Below, one piece after another: positions 12,233 through 22,711 of a stretch of DNA of 64,000 nt. Every line of letters begins with the position of its first letter. The stretch's first letter is position 1. The stretch comes from Catenaria anguillulae PL171 (taxonomy: Eukaryota > Blastocladiomycota > Blastocladiomycetes > Blastocladiales > Catenariaceae), in the NCBI GenBank assembly GCA_002102555.1, contig MCFL01000027.1, forward strand, positions 248,001 through 312,000, in the 5' to 3' direction. The position numbers and the translations under genes are program-made. The notes below the pieces were generated by a model. It was not told where the DNA came from. It searched no databases and was given only the letters and a program-made list of their open reading frames with translations.

Positions 12233-12528
12233 GGATGGGCCAATCGACTGAGTCTTAGTGCAGTGTCTCATTTTCTTAACAAACCGTAGATATGAGCCGT
12301 ATCGCTCATGACCATATACATTCTATTTACTTTCACGTCTGTGACCGAAAGAAGTTCACGCGTCGCACGTCGATCGCCCCTCACTCTCTCGATGCACAAA
12401 TGCCGGGCACCTCTGCCCACCCCTGCATTGTCTCGCTCCCCATGCCTCCACTCTGGAACCCATAGCGGCCCGGAAGCTGTACGTGTTACATTGATCCTCA
12501 CCGTTCTTGCTCGCCGGGCCGCCAATGA

Positions 12529-13528
12529 CTTGCGATTCGCCGTATTCATGTAGGCGCGGGCGTCTGACCGGTACGCCCACCGTTCGAGTTGATCTTTGTC
12601 TGCTGACTGACTTGCGATTCGCCATACTCATGTAGGCGCGGGCGTCTGACCGGTACGCCCACCGTTCGAGTTGATCTTTGTCTGCTGACTGACTTGCGAT
12701 TCGCCATACTCATGTAGGCGCGGGCGTCTGACCGGTACGCCCACCGTTCGAGTTGATCTTTGTCTGCTGACTGACTTGCGATTCGCCATACTCATGTAGG
12801 CGCGGGCGTCTGACCGGTACGCCCACCGTTCGAGTTGATCTTTGTCTGCTGACTGACTTGCGATTCGCCATACTCATGTAGGCGCGGGCGGCTGACCGGT
12901 ACGCCCGCTGTACGAGTTGATCTCTGTCTGCTGACTGACTTGCGATTCGCCATACTCATGTAGGCGCGGGCGTCTGACCGGTACGCCCACCGTTCGAGTT
13001 GATCTTTGTCTTCTGACTGACTTGCGATTCGCCATACTCATGTAGGCGCGGGCGGCTGACCGGTACGCCCACCGTTCGAGTTGATCTTTGTCTGCTGACT
13101 GACTTGCGATTCGCCATACTCATGTAGGCGCGGGCGGCTGACCGGTACGCCCGCTGTACGAGTTGATCTCTGTCTGCTGACTGACTTGCGATTCGCCATA
13201 CTCATGTAGGCGCGGGCGTCTGACCGGTACGCCCACCGTTCGAGTTGATCTCTGTCTGCTGACTGACTTGCGATTCGCCATACTCAGGCGGCTGACCGGT
13301 ACGCCCGCTGTACGAGTTGATCTCTGTCTGCTGACTGACTTGGCGATTCGCCATACTCATGTAGGCGCGGGCGGCTGACCGGTACGCCCGCTGTACGAGT
13401 TGATCTCTGTCTGCTGACTGACTTGCGATTCGCCATACTCAGGCGGCTGACCGGTACGCCCGCTGTACGAGTTGATCTCTGTCTGCTGACTGACTTGGCG
13501 ATTCGCCATACTCATGTAGGCGCGGCTG
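12529..13528. repeat. 82-bp tandem array, 12 copies plus a partial
   Basis: Units start CTTGCGATTCGCCATACTCA at 12529, 12611, 12693, 12775, 12857, 12939, 13021, 13103, 13185, 13267, 13339, 13422 and 13494 (partial). Most are 82 bp, one is 83, and two 72-bp units lack the ATGTAGGCGC stretch. Two subtypes alternate: one with GGGCGTCTGACCGGTACGCC and a CCACCGTTCG flank, one with GGGCGGCTGACCGGTACGCC and a CCGCTGTACG flank. Both can form a GGGCG...CGCCC hairpin around CTGACCGGT. The array is non-coding and lies between the transposase stop and the right end. Confidence 0.93.
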
Positions 13529-13735
13529 AAACCCTGGAAGCATCAGTACTGCGGCAGCAATACGACGGAGGCAGCAGTACGTTCTCTTTCTCACGTCAAG
13601 CTCGCGTGCTGGCTTCTCGCGCTCACCAACTTCTCGCGCTCACCAACATCTCGGGCTTCCTCGGCACAGGGCAGTTTACCCTCACGGAATATTTCGGTTA
13701 TGCTGTGTGTATCGTTGCTATTGAATAGAATTCTG

Positions 13736-14075
13736 GTCCAATTGACACTTTTTCTGGACTGGTTCTGGATTGTTCGAGGAGCCAGTCCCGAAGCGGCACC
13801 TGGCGGTGGTCAGAAACGCCAGCGGCAGCAGCCAGGCCACTCGCTGTAGCCAATCAAAACTGGGCCGCCACCTCGTGATCTGGTGGACGTCCCGGCCCGC
13901 GGCCGAACTCTGCATGCGCACGTTTCAAAATGGGTCATTTGGACAATCTGGTGCTCTGAACCTCTCGGCCTTCCGTCCGATTCTGCTCATCGCGCTCTGC
14001 AGCTAAGCGCCGTTTCACATATATTTTCTCTGGACACTTTCAAATTACCTGAGAATTGCAAAAGTGTCCGGCGAT
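13736..14075. other. Right sub-terminal region of the transposon
   Basis: No gene is visible. GGACACTTT appears near 14033 and an inverted GTGTCCGG/CCGGACAC pair abuts the terminal repeat, mirroring the left end. Confidence 0.5.
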
Positions 14076-14098
14076 CCGGACACTTTGGTTCACTGGGT
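14076..14098 (-). repeat. Right terminal inverted repeat of the transposon
   Basis: Exact inverted copy of 3872-3894. An adjacent inverted GTGTCCGG/CCGGACAC pair lies at about 14064-14083. Confidence 0.9.
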
Positions 14099-14870
14099 GC
14101 AACAACCGCATTTTCCTGTTCCGTCCTCAAAAAAGTCTCTCATCTGCAGGCAGGCGATGTGATAGGACTATGCGGTTGATGTTTACATTATGTGTGATTG
14201 ACGCAAATACAAGTGTGTGTATTTCTTTTCATATAAATAATGTTTCCACATCGAACGTTGCGTAGAGGGCAGATGCAGCACGCTCGACCGGCCAGAACTT
14301 GCACCCCAGCAGGAGGCGTGGGCTCGTATACGTAGGTAGTAAGTGACAGCTTTCCGTTCACTTGACTAGCTCGGGTAGCACTGTATAGTATCTTCCGGTT
14401 GCCGTTTCTGTCATGGCCCACGAATACTAGTCAGTGCCACTATGTTCGCAGCAAGTCGACGCGTGCCTGATACATGAACCTCCGTCAACTCCATCAGCCC
14501 GTTCGGTAATTCCACCACGCCCCAGTACAATCAACAAGACTCGAATCCTAGTTCAAGACCAAGCGTTGTCGTTCAACGTTTGGCCTGACGGCAGCTGACA
14601 TGGCTTGGCTCGGACCGCCCTTTTGCGCGAATGCGCGGTTGCCCATGAGTCTCAGAGGATGGAGCAGTCCACAGATGCAGGAGGAGTAGTACACCTTCTG
14701 ATCGTCACTGCCGTTTGAATGGGAAGACGGATGCAACAGTAAAGTGACGCATTCTGCTGCAATTAAAACCCCAGACGAAAACTGGTCGTGCGAATTCAAA
14801 TCAAGATTTACATTGATCCGCGAGCAGAACAACAAGAAACCTTCAAGACGTTTCCCCGCAGAGGAAAAAC
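14099..14870. other. Intergenic region between transposon and eS19 gene
   Basis: No gene, tRNA or repeat could be supported. The part next to 14870 is the 3' flank of the ribosomal protein gene. Confidence 0.45.
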
Positions 14871-15516
14871 TTACTCTTGGTCAACGTTGACGGCAGCAGC
14901 GGCAGCGGCAGCCTCGGCAAGGCGAGCAGCTTCGGCGTTCTTGATGGCCACCACCTGGTTGGCAATGCGGTCGAGCTCACGACGGCCAGTGGCGGTGATT
15001 TGACGACCACCAGCAGCAGACTTCTCGACGTACTTGAGCTTCTCGAGGGTTTGGAGAGCCTTGCGCTGGAGCGAGCCAGAGGCAACGGCAGAGTGGTTGG
15101 GGCGCACACCACGACGCTCCTTGCCGCCGAAACGCTTGCGGAGGTCACCGACACCGACACCCTTGCGGAGGTAGATGTGGCGGGCAACAGCGGCTGTTCG
15201 GAGTGGACGAGCGCATGCGTCGAACGGTGGTTCGGAGTCAGGAGAGTGGTTGAGGACGACAGATGGCGGATATCAGTCAAATGGGGTCTATGCGTCAGTT
15301 TCAGAGGTTCCAGAGCCGTCGAGGAGCAGGGGGACGGCAATGATTCATACCGATGTGGACGTAGTAAAAGTCAGCGTCCGAGGGGCCGAGCTCCTTGAAG
15401 GTGGCAGTCTTGGCGAACTGCATCCACTCGGGGACTTGGATCTTGCCACCCTTCTTGAGGTGGGCCGACAAAGCGGCGATGAAATCAGCGGCAGCGACGT
15501 CCTTGACAGTGGCCAT
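14871..15516 (-). CDS. RPS19: Ribosomal protein eS19, small cytosolic subunit
   Basis: Two exons, 15516-15351 and 15193-14871, joined across a 157-bp GTATGA...CAG intron. The product starts MATVKDVAAADFIAAL and continues with LKKGGKIQVPEWMQFAKT, ARHIYLRKGVGVGDLRKRFG, GKERRGVRPNHSAVASGS and a C-terminus ALQTLEKLKYVEKS ... GRRELDRIANQVV, the full eS19 pattern. Length is about 162 residues, usual for the family, with a short Ala-rich extension at the end. A CAG lies directly before the ATG, so a 5'-UTR intron ending there is possible. The product sits in the 40S head and is needed for 18S rRNA maturation (family knowledge). Confidence 0.95.
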
Positions 15517-17270
15517 CTGGGCGGTGAGGGAAAAGTGTTTTGCGTTTGCCCAGTCAGATATACGTCGAGTCACAAAGAGGTCAAGTGAGGGTAGCTGGTG
15601 CATGGGTTCTAGTCACACTGCCCACCGACAAAAATTGGGGGGACCGCTCGTTCGGTCCAAGTTTCGTCATCCAGTATTCATTGTGCCGAACGACGCAAAA
15701 GTTGCGCTGATTGGTCCAAACGAGCGGTCGAGCGACGGCGGCGGTGGTGGGCAACGGAATGACCTGATGAGATGAGAAACGCATGTGTAGACTTACATTG
15801 ATAGATCGTTTGGGCACGAGGCGAAGAGGATTACCAATGCTTTCGCAAGCAGCGAACGGATGGCATCGGTCAAGTGTGGCGCCACAATGATCGGCAGCTC
15901 GCCGATTCGACGCGTTTCGGCCACGTTTGGTCATCCTCAGAAGTTGTCACAGCAACAAATTTTTTTGTAGCACCCCTGAGCAAATGAATAAACTCACTCT
16001 TCCTTTTCTTCACTTTTCTTGAACATTCAGTTCGTGCCAGGTGGTTCATGGAGCTTGATCTCGGTGAGAGAATGTGCATGGGCGGCCGCTATGCAGGTCC
16101 CGTCCGAACGCTGTGAGTCGTTTGGAACAGCCACTTGGTGTCTGCTCTGTGGCGAGACCCAGTGTGGCGAGACCCAGGGACGCAAAGTGGAACCAAGCTC
16201 AGGCGGTTGCCGAGTCCCCCCCCCTTCCCCGCATATTCCATGGAAGCATTCAGTCAAGCGTCTGGTTGATGGCCATGGGAGAGCGGCTTTGTGCGCTCGT
16301 AAGATGACCTCAGAGCGTCGGACATTGACCCAAGAACAGGTTGAAGTGGCCGTGCGTTGCAATTGTCTGTGGGTGGAATAACCGTGCATAGCTCGGAAAA
16401 ACACCTCGCAATATCTGCCCCCGAGTAGTGGCTTGCGTTGAACGAATTTGATTGAAATTGCTCGCAATGAAAAATGTTCAAAAACCAGCTGATCCCCGAC
16501 AGTCGCGACAGGGACGAAAACCACCATTTTCTCATCACACAAACCGGCAACTCAATCATGTCCGCTCTCCCAACCCGCCCACCTCGATGTATGTTTCGTG
16601 CAGTAGCCACGCCTGCTCCTTGGAACTGGAAGTGACTTTGTGTATCCCCAATATCGCACACCCTTGCTTTCGCGGCCGTTCATCAAGTCTGTCCCAGGGC
16701 TTGCAGCGTCCTCGCCCAGTGGCCACAGTCACTGCTTCGAGCTTGCGGGGCAAGCCGTGCGCCGCCAGTGAATCCAAGCAGACCATGTTCTTTTCCGCTT
16801 GCTACTATGCATCACTTTGTGGTCGTCCCGATTGCCCTGCTCCAAGTCGCCTGTTGCTTCGCAAAATCAGCCATCTTGACCCCTGAATCCAGACGAGCAA
16901 ACCTCAGAAACGACTGGACAGCCGTAACTGACATGTGTGCCGACGCTTGGGTCAATGTGTAGTAGCGGCAGCCATGTCCTTGCCTGAGATTCCGTTTATC
17001 ACTGTGAATCAACTGCACCGTCAACGTTGAGCCGCCTTGAGCACGCCATCGTATTTCCAATTGTATCGCGCAGCTCCTTTCCACACCGCTTCCCGCGCAG
17101 AGCAAGTACATTCGCACAAGGCTTGTTTCCCCAACCTCTACTCTAGCTGGATTTCCTTCCACCTCCATTTCCGTTCTGCTTATCGCCCGCGGTCCATTGG
17201 TTCGACATCTGCCGTCAATCAATAGCCCTCGACTCGTTGTGCCTGTGGAATCGCCTCGATCAGTTGCCCA
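15517..17270. other. Intergenic region with a short inverted repeat
   Basis: About 1.75 kb without a convincing gene. The open frames, including a 171-codon one on the minus strand at 16027-16542, show no family motif and have many rare-looking codons. An inverted repeat is described separately. A short tandem duplication GTGGCGAGACCCAG occurs at about 16150-16177. Confidence 0.45.
15642..15729. repeat. Short inverted repeat, MITE-like or hairpin
   Basis: The 19-bp arms at 15642-15660 (GACCGCTCGTTCGGTCCAA) and 15711-15729 are inverted copies with two mismatches, around a 50-bp centre. It may be a tiny non-autonomous element or only a hairpin; there is no second copy in the window. Confidence 0.4.
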
Positions 17271-20200
17271 ATGCCTCCATCGGTTGCTCTGGCCATGACT
17301 CCATCCACACGGCCGTCGAGCTCCTCTTCTGTTGCAAACGGTTCCACCCCTGCGTCAACGTTCGACATTGTCCTTGTTGTCGAGCATACTGCCGCCGCTG
17401 CCTCTGCCTTGACTCCGTCGCTCAAGTCTCGTTTCATCGATGCGCTACGATCGTCCGTCAACTCTTCTTGTTGTTTCCCCAAGTCTGTTTCACATCACTG
17501 TTCTCACAATTCTCTTTGTCGTCTATTCCCAGATACCTTCATTCCCGTACGTCATCCACGACTCCACCGTCATCAGCTCGACTGGGAATTGTCTTGTACG
17601 GTGCACCGGCACCGCTCTCCCCATCGCCGGTCGCTTTCGAGCCGCTCAATGACCAATGGTCAGAGCTCTTGACATTTCTGACTTCGCTCGAACCACCACG
17701 AGGCGGCGCTCTCGCCCGCAACTGCACATACGACGGCGTTGCCACCGCACTTGGACTGTTGCCAACAATACCTACCCAGTTCGACATCGGAAATGCCGCC
17801 AAGAAATTGACCCGCGCCATCATTGTTCTGTCGGCAACGCAACCCGCCAAGACGCCTGTACGATGCGGATCATCGTTGGATGGTATCATGAGCAACGATC
17901 TCGCCGACGAAATCGCCAAGCGCAAGGTGGAAGTCTTGACGTTTGTTGCTGCTAGCCGCCCATTGCCTGCTTCTACGGCAACGGATTTGGATCGGTTTGT
18001 CCAGCGAGCAAATGGACATGCACCTGTGATTCGATTCTTTTACGATGGCATCATGGCCGCAACGACGAGATTGGTAATTCCACCCTACATGGGTACGTGG
18101 TGTCAGTTCCCATCTCTTTCCGCGCCAGTAGAACTTTCATTCAACGCCGTGACTTTGACATTATATACGCAGAGAAGCAGCACGTCGTTGGAGATTCTCC
18201 CATGCCCAATTCCGTGCCGACTCCCTCGGCATCGCCACCCATAGCTGCTGTTGCTCCAGCCGCCGCACGTACGCAGTCGCCCGCTCCGCGCATGCAAAGT
18301 CCTGTCCCGCCACAAGCACAGCGCGTCACTTCAGCGAGTCCGTCTACAGTGGCAAGTAATGGATACCCGCTTGGACAGGCTCCAATGCCGACGCCTCCAT
18401 TGCCGACCCACGGTTCCTCGCCCCCAGCTCCGGCGTTGGTTCCGCAACAGCAACCGCGTGTGTCACCAACAGTGTTCCCTAGCAACACCAGTCCTGGACT
18501 GTTGAACATGCCGTCTCCGCCGCCGCCACCTTCCAATCGACCGGGTGCATCCATTATGACCCGCACAGCGCCTGCTCAGTCCCCGCTCGGGCAACCATCC
18601 ATGACCATGGCCCCGCAAGCGACCGCATCACCTCAACCCATGCCCGTTGCTTCACAAGGGATGCAAGGTCAAGTGCCGTTTAGCTCCCCGACCATGATGC
18701 ACCACCAACAACAAGCACAAGCACAGCCGACTCAACCGTTGCAGTCGCCACCCATGCAAACGCCGCCTGCCCCGCCACAACCACCACCCGCTGCCACCGC
18801 GCCGGCTCAGCCGACTGCGCCCTCAGTCCAACCGCAGGCTCAACAAGTCGATCCGGCCAATGGCAAGCCCACGCTTCAGCAATGCCATGCGCTCCTCAGC
18901 TCACTAGCGGACCTGCACAGCCATCCAAAATGGACCGTGATTCTTCAAGCTTTCCAACTCGACGAGGACTTGCGTGTTGCCATGTTTAAACGGCCCACCA
19001 CTATTCGTTCCTTGTTGGCACACCCAGACAAGCTCAAGCTGGTCGAGGAGCGGATAGAGAAGAAGATTCGCGACCAGCAGCTCCAACAACGAGCCATGCA
19101 GATGCAAGCCAACCAGAACGCTGCTCAACAACAGCAACAGCAGCAACCAAATCCCGCCATGAGCTCGCCCATGATACAGCAACGCGCGCCCAACCTCACT
19201 AATCCGGGCTTGCAGCAACAATCGCAAATCCAAGGCAATCAAGCAAGCGCACCGTCATCCTCGCCGCCCGTCAGCCAGCCGCAATCACACATGGCTAATT
19301 CGGGATCGCCTGCGCAGGTCATGCTCCGGTTACCGATTCATATTCCAACCGGCTCGAGCGCGTCCCCGCAAGTCAATCAGCAGATTCCGTCAGCCATGCA
19401 GCTTGCCCAGCAGCGGCTGCTCCAGCAGACACAGGCCGGGGCCGGGACGCTCTTGACATCGGCGTACACGGCGCAGCAGCCAAACCCAATCGTGGTGCAA
19501 GCGATTGAGGAGGAAAAGCGTAAGCGTGAGGCGGCTCAGCAGCAGCAGCAAGTAGCGCAGGCACAAGTGCAGGCGCAGGCTCAAGCCCAGGCTCAAGCGC
19601 AAGCACAAGCACAAGCTCAGCAGCAGCAGCAACAACAGCAACAGCAGGCCATGCTGGCACAAGCTCAAGCACAAGCTCAATCAAATGCACAGGCTCAAGC
19701 TCAGGCCCCAGCCCGTGCTCATGCGGCGAATGCTGCCGTTCAGGGACTTCAGCAGCAGCAGCAGCAGCAACAACCGTCGCCCGCTGCCGGATCCGTGACC
19801 TCCACCGTTCCCAACTCGAGCCCTGCGCCCGGGCAATTGCAAGCGCAAACCGCATCCGCCGCTCATGCCGCTGCGTACCCGAACGTGACCATGCTGCTTA
19901 CTGCGGGCTCGGAACGCATCTGGGTGGGCGATCTGCACTGGACCACGCCCGCCAAGGTCAAGAAGCAATGCCGCGTGTGCGCTGCCGTCCCGCAAGCGCT
20001 GCGCGCCAACCGCAACGTGCGGCCGGAGCACTTCAAGGTGAACTTGTGGCCAGACCGCATCCAAGTGTCGGACGTGGTTCCGCTGCCCACTGTCGACACT
20101 CATCAGCCGCTCTTGTTCAACGCCGGCCACAAATGCGTCGTCTTGATTCCAGCAGAGGGCAGCAATCGCGAGAATTACGACGCGTTTGCACAGCTGCATG

Positions 20201-20910
20201 GCATGCTCAAGGCACAAGGCGCAATTTTCTCGTTTGGCGGCGCGTTGGCCAATAATGGCCTCGTCGTGTTTGCTAGATCCACACATGTGGTTGCGGCCGT
20301 GTACTTGCCAGAGCAGTTACCTGCGGGAAGGAAGGATCAGCTGTTGAGGGAGAATGGATTGGCAACTGCCGCCGCCGCGGCAGCAGCAGCGGCCGCTGGT
20401 GGTGCTGGAGCGAGCGCGACACCGCCATCGAGCCAAGGCCAAGTTCAAGCGCAAGCCGTTCGGCCGCCTGTGGTGACATCGCAACAGCAGCAAGCAAACG
20501 CCGTTGCCCTGCAACATCCGCAAATGCAGTCACAAGCGCTACTCCTTGCGCAACTGCAGCAGCAACAGCTGGCCATGGCCAGTGGCACTCGACCCACCAT
20601 ACCGACCACGTCGGCCGCCATGCGGCCCACTGCGCCCACGCCCGTCGCCACCAATCACTCGGGCACGCCCACGCCAACCGTCCAGCAGCTCATGCAGCAA
20701 GCCATGATGCAGCACAACCCCATGCTCGCCGCCGCCCAAGCACAAGCTCTTGCCCAGCAACAAGCGCAAGCGCAAGCCCAGATGCAAACACCAGCCCAGT
20801 CCATGTTTGCAAACTTGCCGCCTGCGCAGCAGCAAGCGATAATGGCGCAGTTTCAGCAGAATCAAATGCTGCTGGCCATGCAGCAGCAGCAACAACAACA
20901 GCAACAGGCT

Positions 20911-20944
<34 letters not shown>

Positions 20945-21201
20945 CGGCCATGATGCAAGCCGCAGCCGCAGCCGCAGCGGGTGGCATGCCCAGTGCAAGC
21001 ATGATGCAGTTTAACCCGGCCTTGGCCGGCATGATGCAGGGCATGCAACCGGGAATGATGGCGGGAGCGGGCGGGGCACAGGCAGGTGGTGGGCAAGGTA
21101 CCAACAGCATGTTCAACATGATGGCAGCGGCTGCAGCGGCGGCCGCGGTCGCGCAGAACGGGGGAGCGGGAGGAGGGGTTAGGCCGCCGGGGTCACAGTA
21201 G
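17271..21201 (+). CDS. MED25: Mediator subunit 25: vWA domain, Q-rich middle, ACID-like domain
   Basis: Three exons (17271-17482, 17533-18092, 18173-21201) give 1266 residues. Residues about 25-270 are a von Willebrand A-type fold (FDIVLVVEHTAAA, ARLGIVLYGAPAP, ARNCTYDGVATALGLLPTIP, RAIIVLSATQPA), the part that docks MED25 on Mediator. A long Q/P/A-rich tract with CAG runs follows, broken by a helical block (LHSHPKWTVILQAFQLDEDL). At about residues 855-990 comes a compact domain (SERIWVGDLHWTTPAK, HFKVNLWPDRIQVSDVVPL, CVVLIPAEGSNRENY, GLVVFARSTHVVAAVYLPEQ) that fits the activator-binding ACID/PTOV beta-barrel. A SPOC domain would look similar; the N-terminal vWA favours MED25. The tail is Q/A-rich. 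It would bridge transcription activators to RNA polymerase II in the nucleus. Confidence 0.72.
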
Positions 21202-21654
21202 ATGCACGCGGAGGCGAGTGTGTGACGTTTTGTTAGCAGTACATGTTTTTTTTTGGTCGTCCCCCGTGCCCGTCACTTTCTTGACGATTGACCATGTTGT
21301 CCCGTGGCTTCTTATTACACTCATTTTTGCCCTTCTTTTGCAACCATTCTGTGTACTTTGCACCATCATTGATCGACTGTCTGTTGCTTGCTGCCAAAAT
21401 CATGACATCCGCGACAATCAACCAACCGGCCATCATGTCTGCCACGTCGTCAGTGTCGGCAGCCTCCATGGCACGATGGGCGGAGTCTGATAATGACAAG
21501 CTTTCATGCCGGCCACTGCGTGGCCGGGCGTCGAATGGAGCTTTCATGCAGAACAACTCGAGGCATTATATTGATACATAGTACACCGTGGATGATCAAG
21601 ACAGCACGTCATAGTATTGAAGCAATCAGAAGCAAGGTTGAGTGGAAGTAACGA
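21202..21654. other. Intergenic region, convergent 3' ends
   Basis: Lies between the MED25 stop and the end of a minus-strand gene. No gene is supported; T-rich stretches near 21246 could act in 3'-end formation. Confidence 0.45.
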
Positions 21655-22143
21655 TTAGTTGATCGAGGCGTCTTGGTTGGTTGGGTCTTCCGACCTGGCA
21701 CGCTTCACGGCGTCGCGATTGATGTTATCCTCGGCTTGGCGCTTCAGCTCGTTGCGTGGGCACCAGGCAATGGTATTAAGGGAAACGTCCAGGGAGCCGA
21801 CCAAGGTGGCATTCTTGTCGCGGTATGCACTCACCTTCGTGAGTTCACCCGAGAACAAAACAGCGTCGCCTTCTTGTATGAGTCCAGGCGGTTGAAGAGG
21901 GGGTGGGCCTGGTCGACCCAGAAACTACCCCAATACGTCGGGGAGTTCTTGGTCGGTTGAACCGAGAAACGGGCTGTGAGCTTGACCCAGCTTTCGCCAT
22001 TTGTGGTCACCTAAGTCGCGCAGATAAATTAGCGTGTTTGAACATCGTTGGCGGTGAGGGGTGAATGAGCGAGGATACGAACAGATTTGTGGGTGAAAAT
22101 CGGTGCCCAGAAAGGCGGTGCCAGTAAGGAGTGCGCTGGTCAT
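21655..22143 (-). CDS. Small OB-fold-like protein, possibly single-stranded DNA binding
   Basis: The exons that can be fixed are 22010-21929 and 21872-21655, joined TYW to EGDAVLFSGEL; the first exon should start at 22143 (MTSALLTGTAFLGTDF). The pattern SWVKLTARFSV ... GDAVLFSGELTKVSAYRDK ... LVGSLDVSLNTIAWCP resembles strands 2-5 of SSB-type OB folds, where a KGD turn precedes the DKN segment. The tail is charged and disordered (KRQAEDN ... VKRARSEDP). The splice between the first and second exons does not close in frame, so the N-terminus is uncertain. A mitochondrial SSB-like role is possible but weakly supported. Confidence 0.35.
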
Positions 22144-22249
22144 ATTGAGTTACACTTGCCAAGGTTTGATCGCGTTGGTGTTGAGATGGAATGAGGCCGG
22201 ATGGGGGGAACTGCTATCCTTTTAAGGCGATGGATGGAATTGCACCTTG

Positions 22250-22711
22250 TCACTTGAGCATTCCCTCAATGCCAGTTGTGTTATGAGGATATTCCGGAGG
22301 CCGCTGACAATTCATGTGATTGGTTACCCACCTCCATCGGACATGTTCGATGGCAGGAATGTTGCAGAACGACATCTCGACATGAAGCACGGCACCCAAG
22401 GCGACAGCGGCGTTGGCAGCCCGCCCATGAGTGCGCAAGATGGGGTATCTTTGAATGAGGTCGAGCAGTTCCGGCGGGCACGTAGGCTTGAGTTCTGAGG
22501 CGACCATGAAGTCATGAATACGTGACTCGGCACCACCACAGCAAATGCCATTGGGCTCGCCTTCGAGACGGACATGGTTGCAGGCGGGACATGTGTTGTT
22601 CCACCGCAAGCGATGAGGATCCACGTCAATGACCGTGGGGTTGGCTGGGGGGAGAGACGTGCGGTTCTGCGTGGCATCTCGGTTGGAGGAGCGAAGTACG
22701 GCGGCGAGCAA
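22250..22711 (-). CDS. Helitron-like replicase/helicase fragment, N-terminal conserved block
   Basis: An open frame of 153 residues carries the layout seen just before the replication-initiator domain of fungal Helitron proteins: a CxxC pair (CPACNHVRLEGEPNG), a CC-G motif (ICCGG), a proline-led block (CPPELLDLIQR) and R-x-x-N with a small-residue stretch (RAANAAVALGAV). Neither the HUH/Rep motif nor the Pif1 helicase is found nearby, so it is a fragment or a diverged host gene using this module. It lies 107 bp upstream of the OB-fold-like gene, on the same strand. Confidence 0.35.
   Translation of the reverse strand: MLAAVLRSSNRDATQNRTSLPPANPTVIDVDPHRLRWNNTCPACNHVRLEGEPNGICCGGAESRIHDFMVASELKPTCPPELLDLIQRYPILRTHGRAANAAVALGAVLHVEMSFCNIPAIEHVRWRWVTNHMNCQRPPEYPHNTTGIEGMLK

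Larger units (their letters stand above)
3872..14098. mobile_element. CACTA/Tnp2-type (CMC superfamily) DNA transposon, about 10.2 kb
   Basis: A perfect 23-bp inverted repeat bounds this element: 3872-3894 and 14076-14098, beginning ACCCAGTGAACCAAAGTG and ending CCGG. Both ends carry further GTGTCCGG copies in either orientation, as is typical of sub-terminal transposase-binding arrays. Inside are a Tnp2-like transposase on the plus strand, a large spliced Q/H-rich protein on the minus strand, and a tandem array before the right end. I see no clear target-site duplication: the flanks are GCTGTGG on the left and GCAACAA on the right. The long accessory frame is open and most transposase exons splice cleanly, so the copy looks young. 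Placement in the CACTA group rests on the transposase; the ends do not read CACTA, so a related lineage such as Plavaka is possible. Confidence 0.82.

Noticed and set aside
12529-13528. Regular repeat array that could suggest CRISPR
   Set aside because: Repeats are directly adjacent with no unique spacers, and the genome is eukaryotic.
16027-16542. 171-codon frame on the minus strand
   Set aside because: No family motif, odd composition, and overlapping frames of similar length on the other strand.
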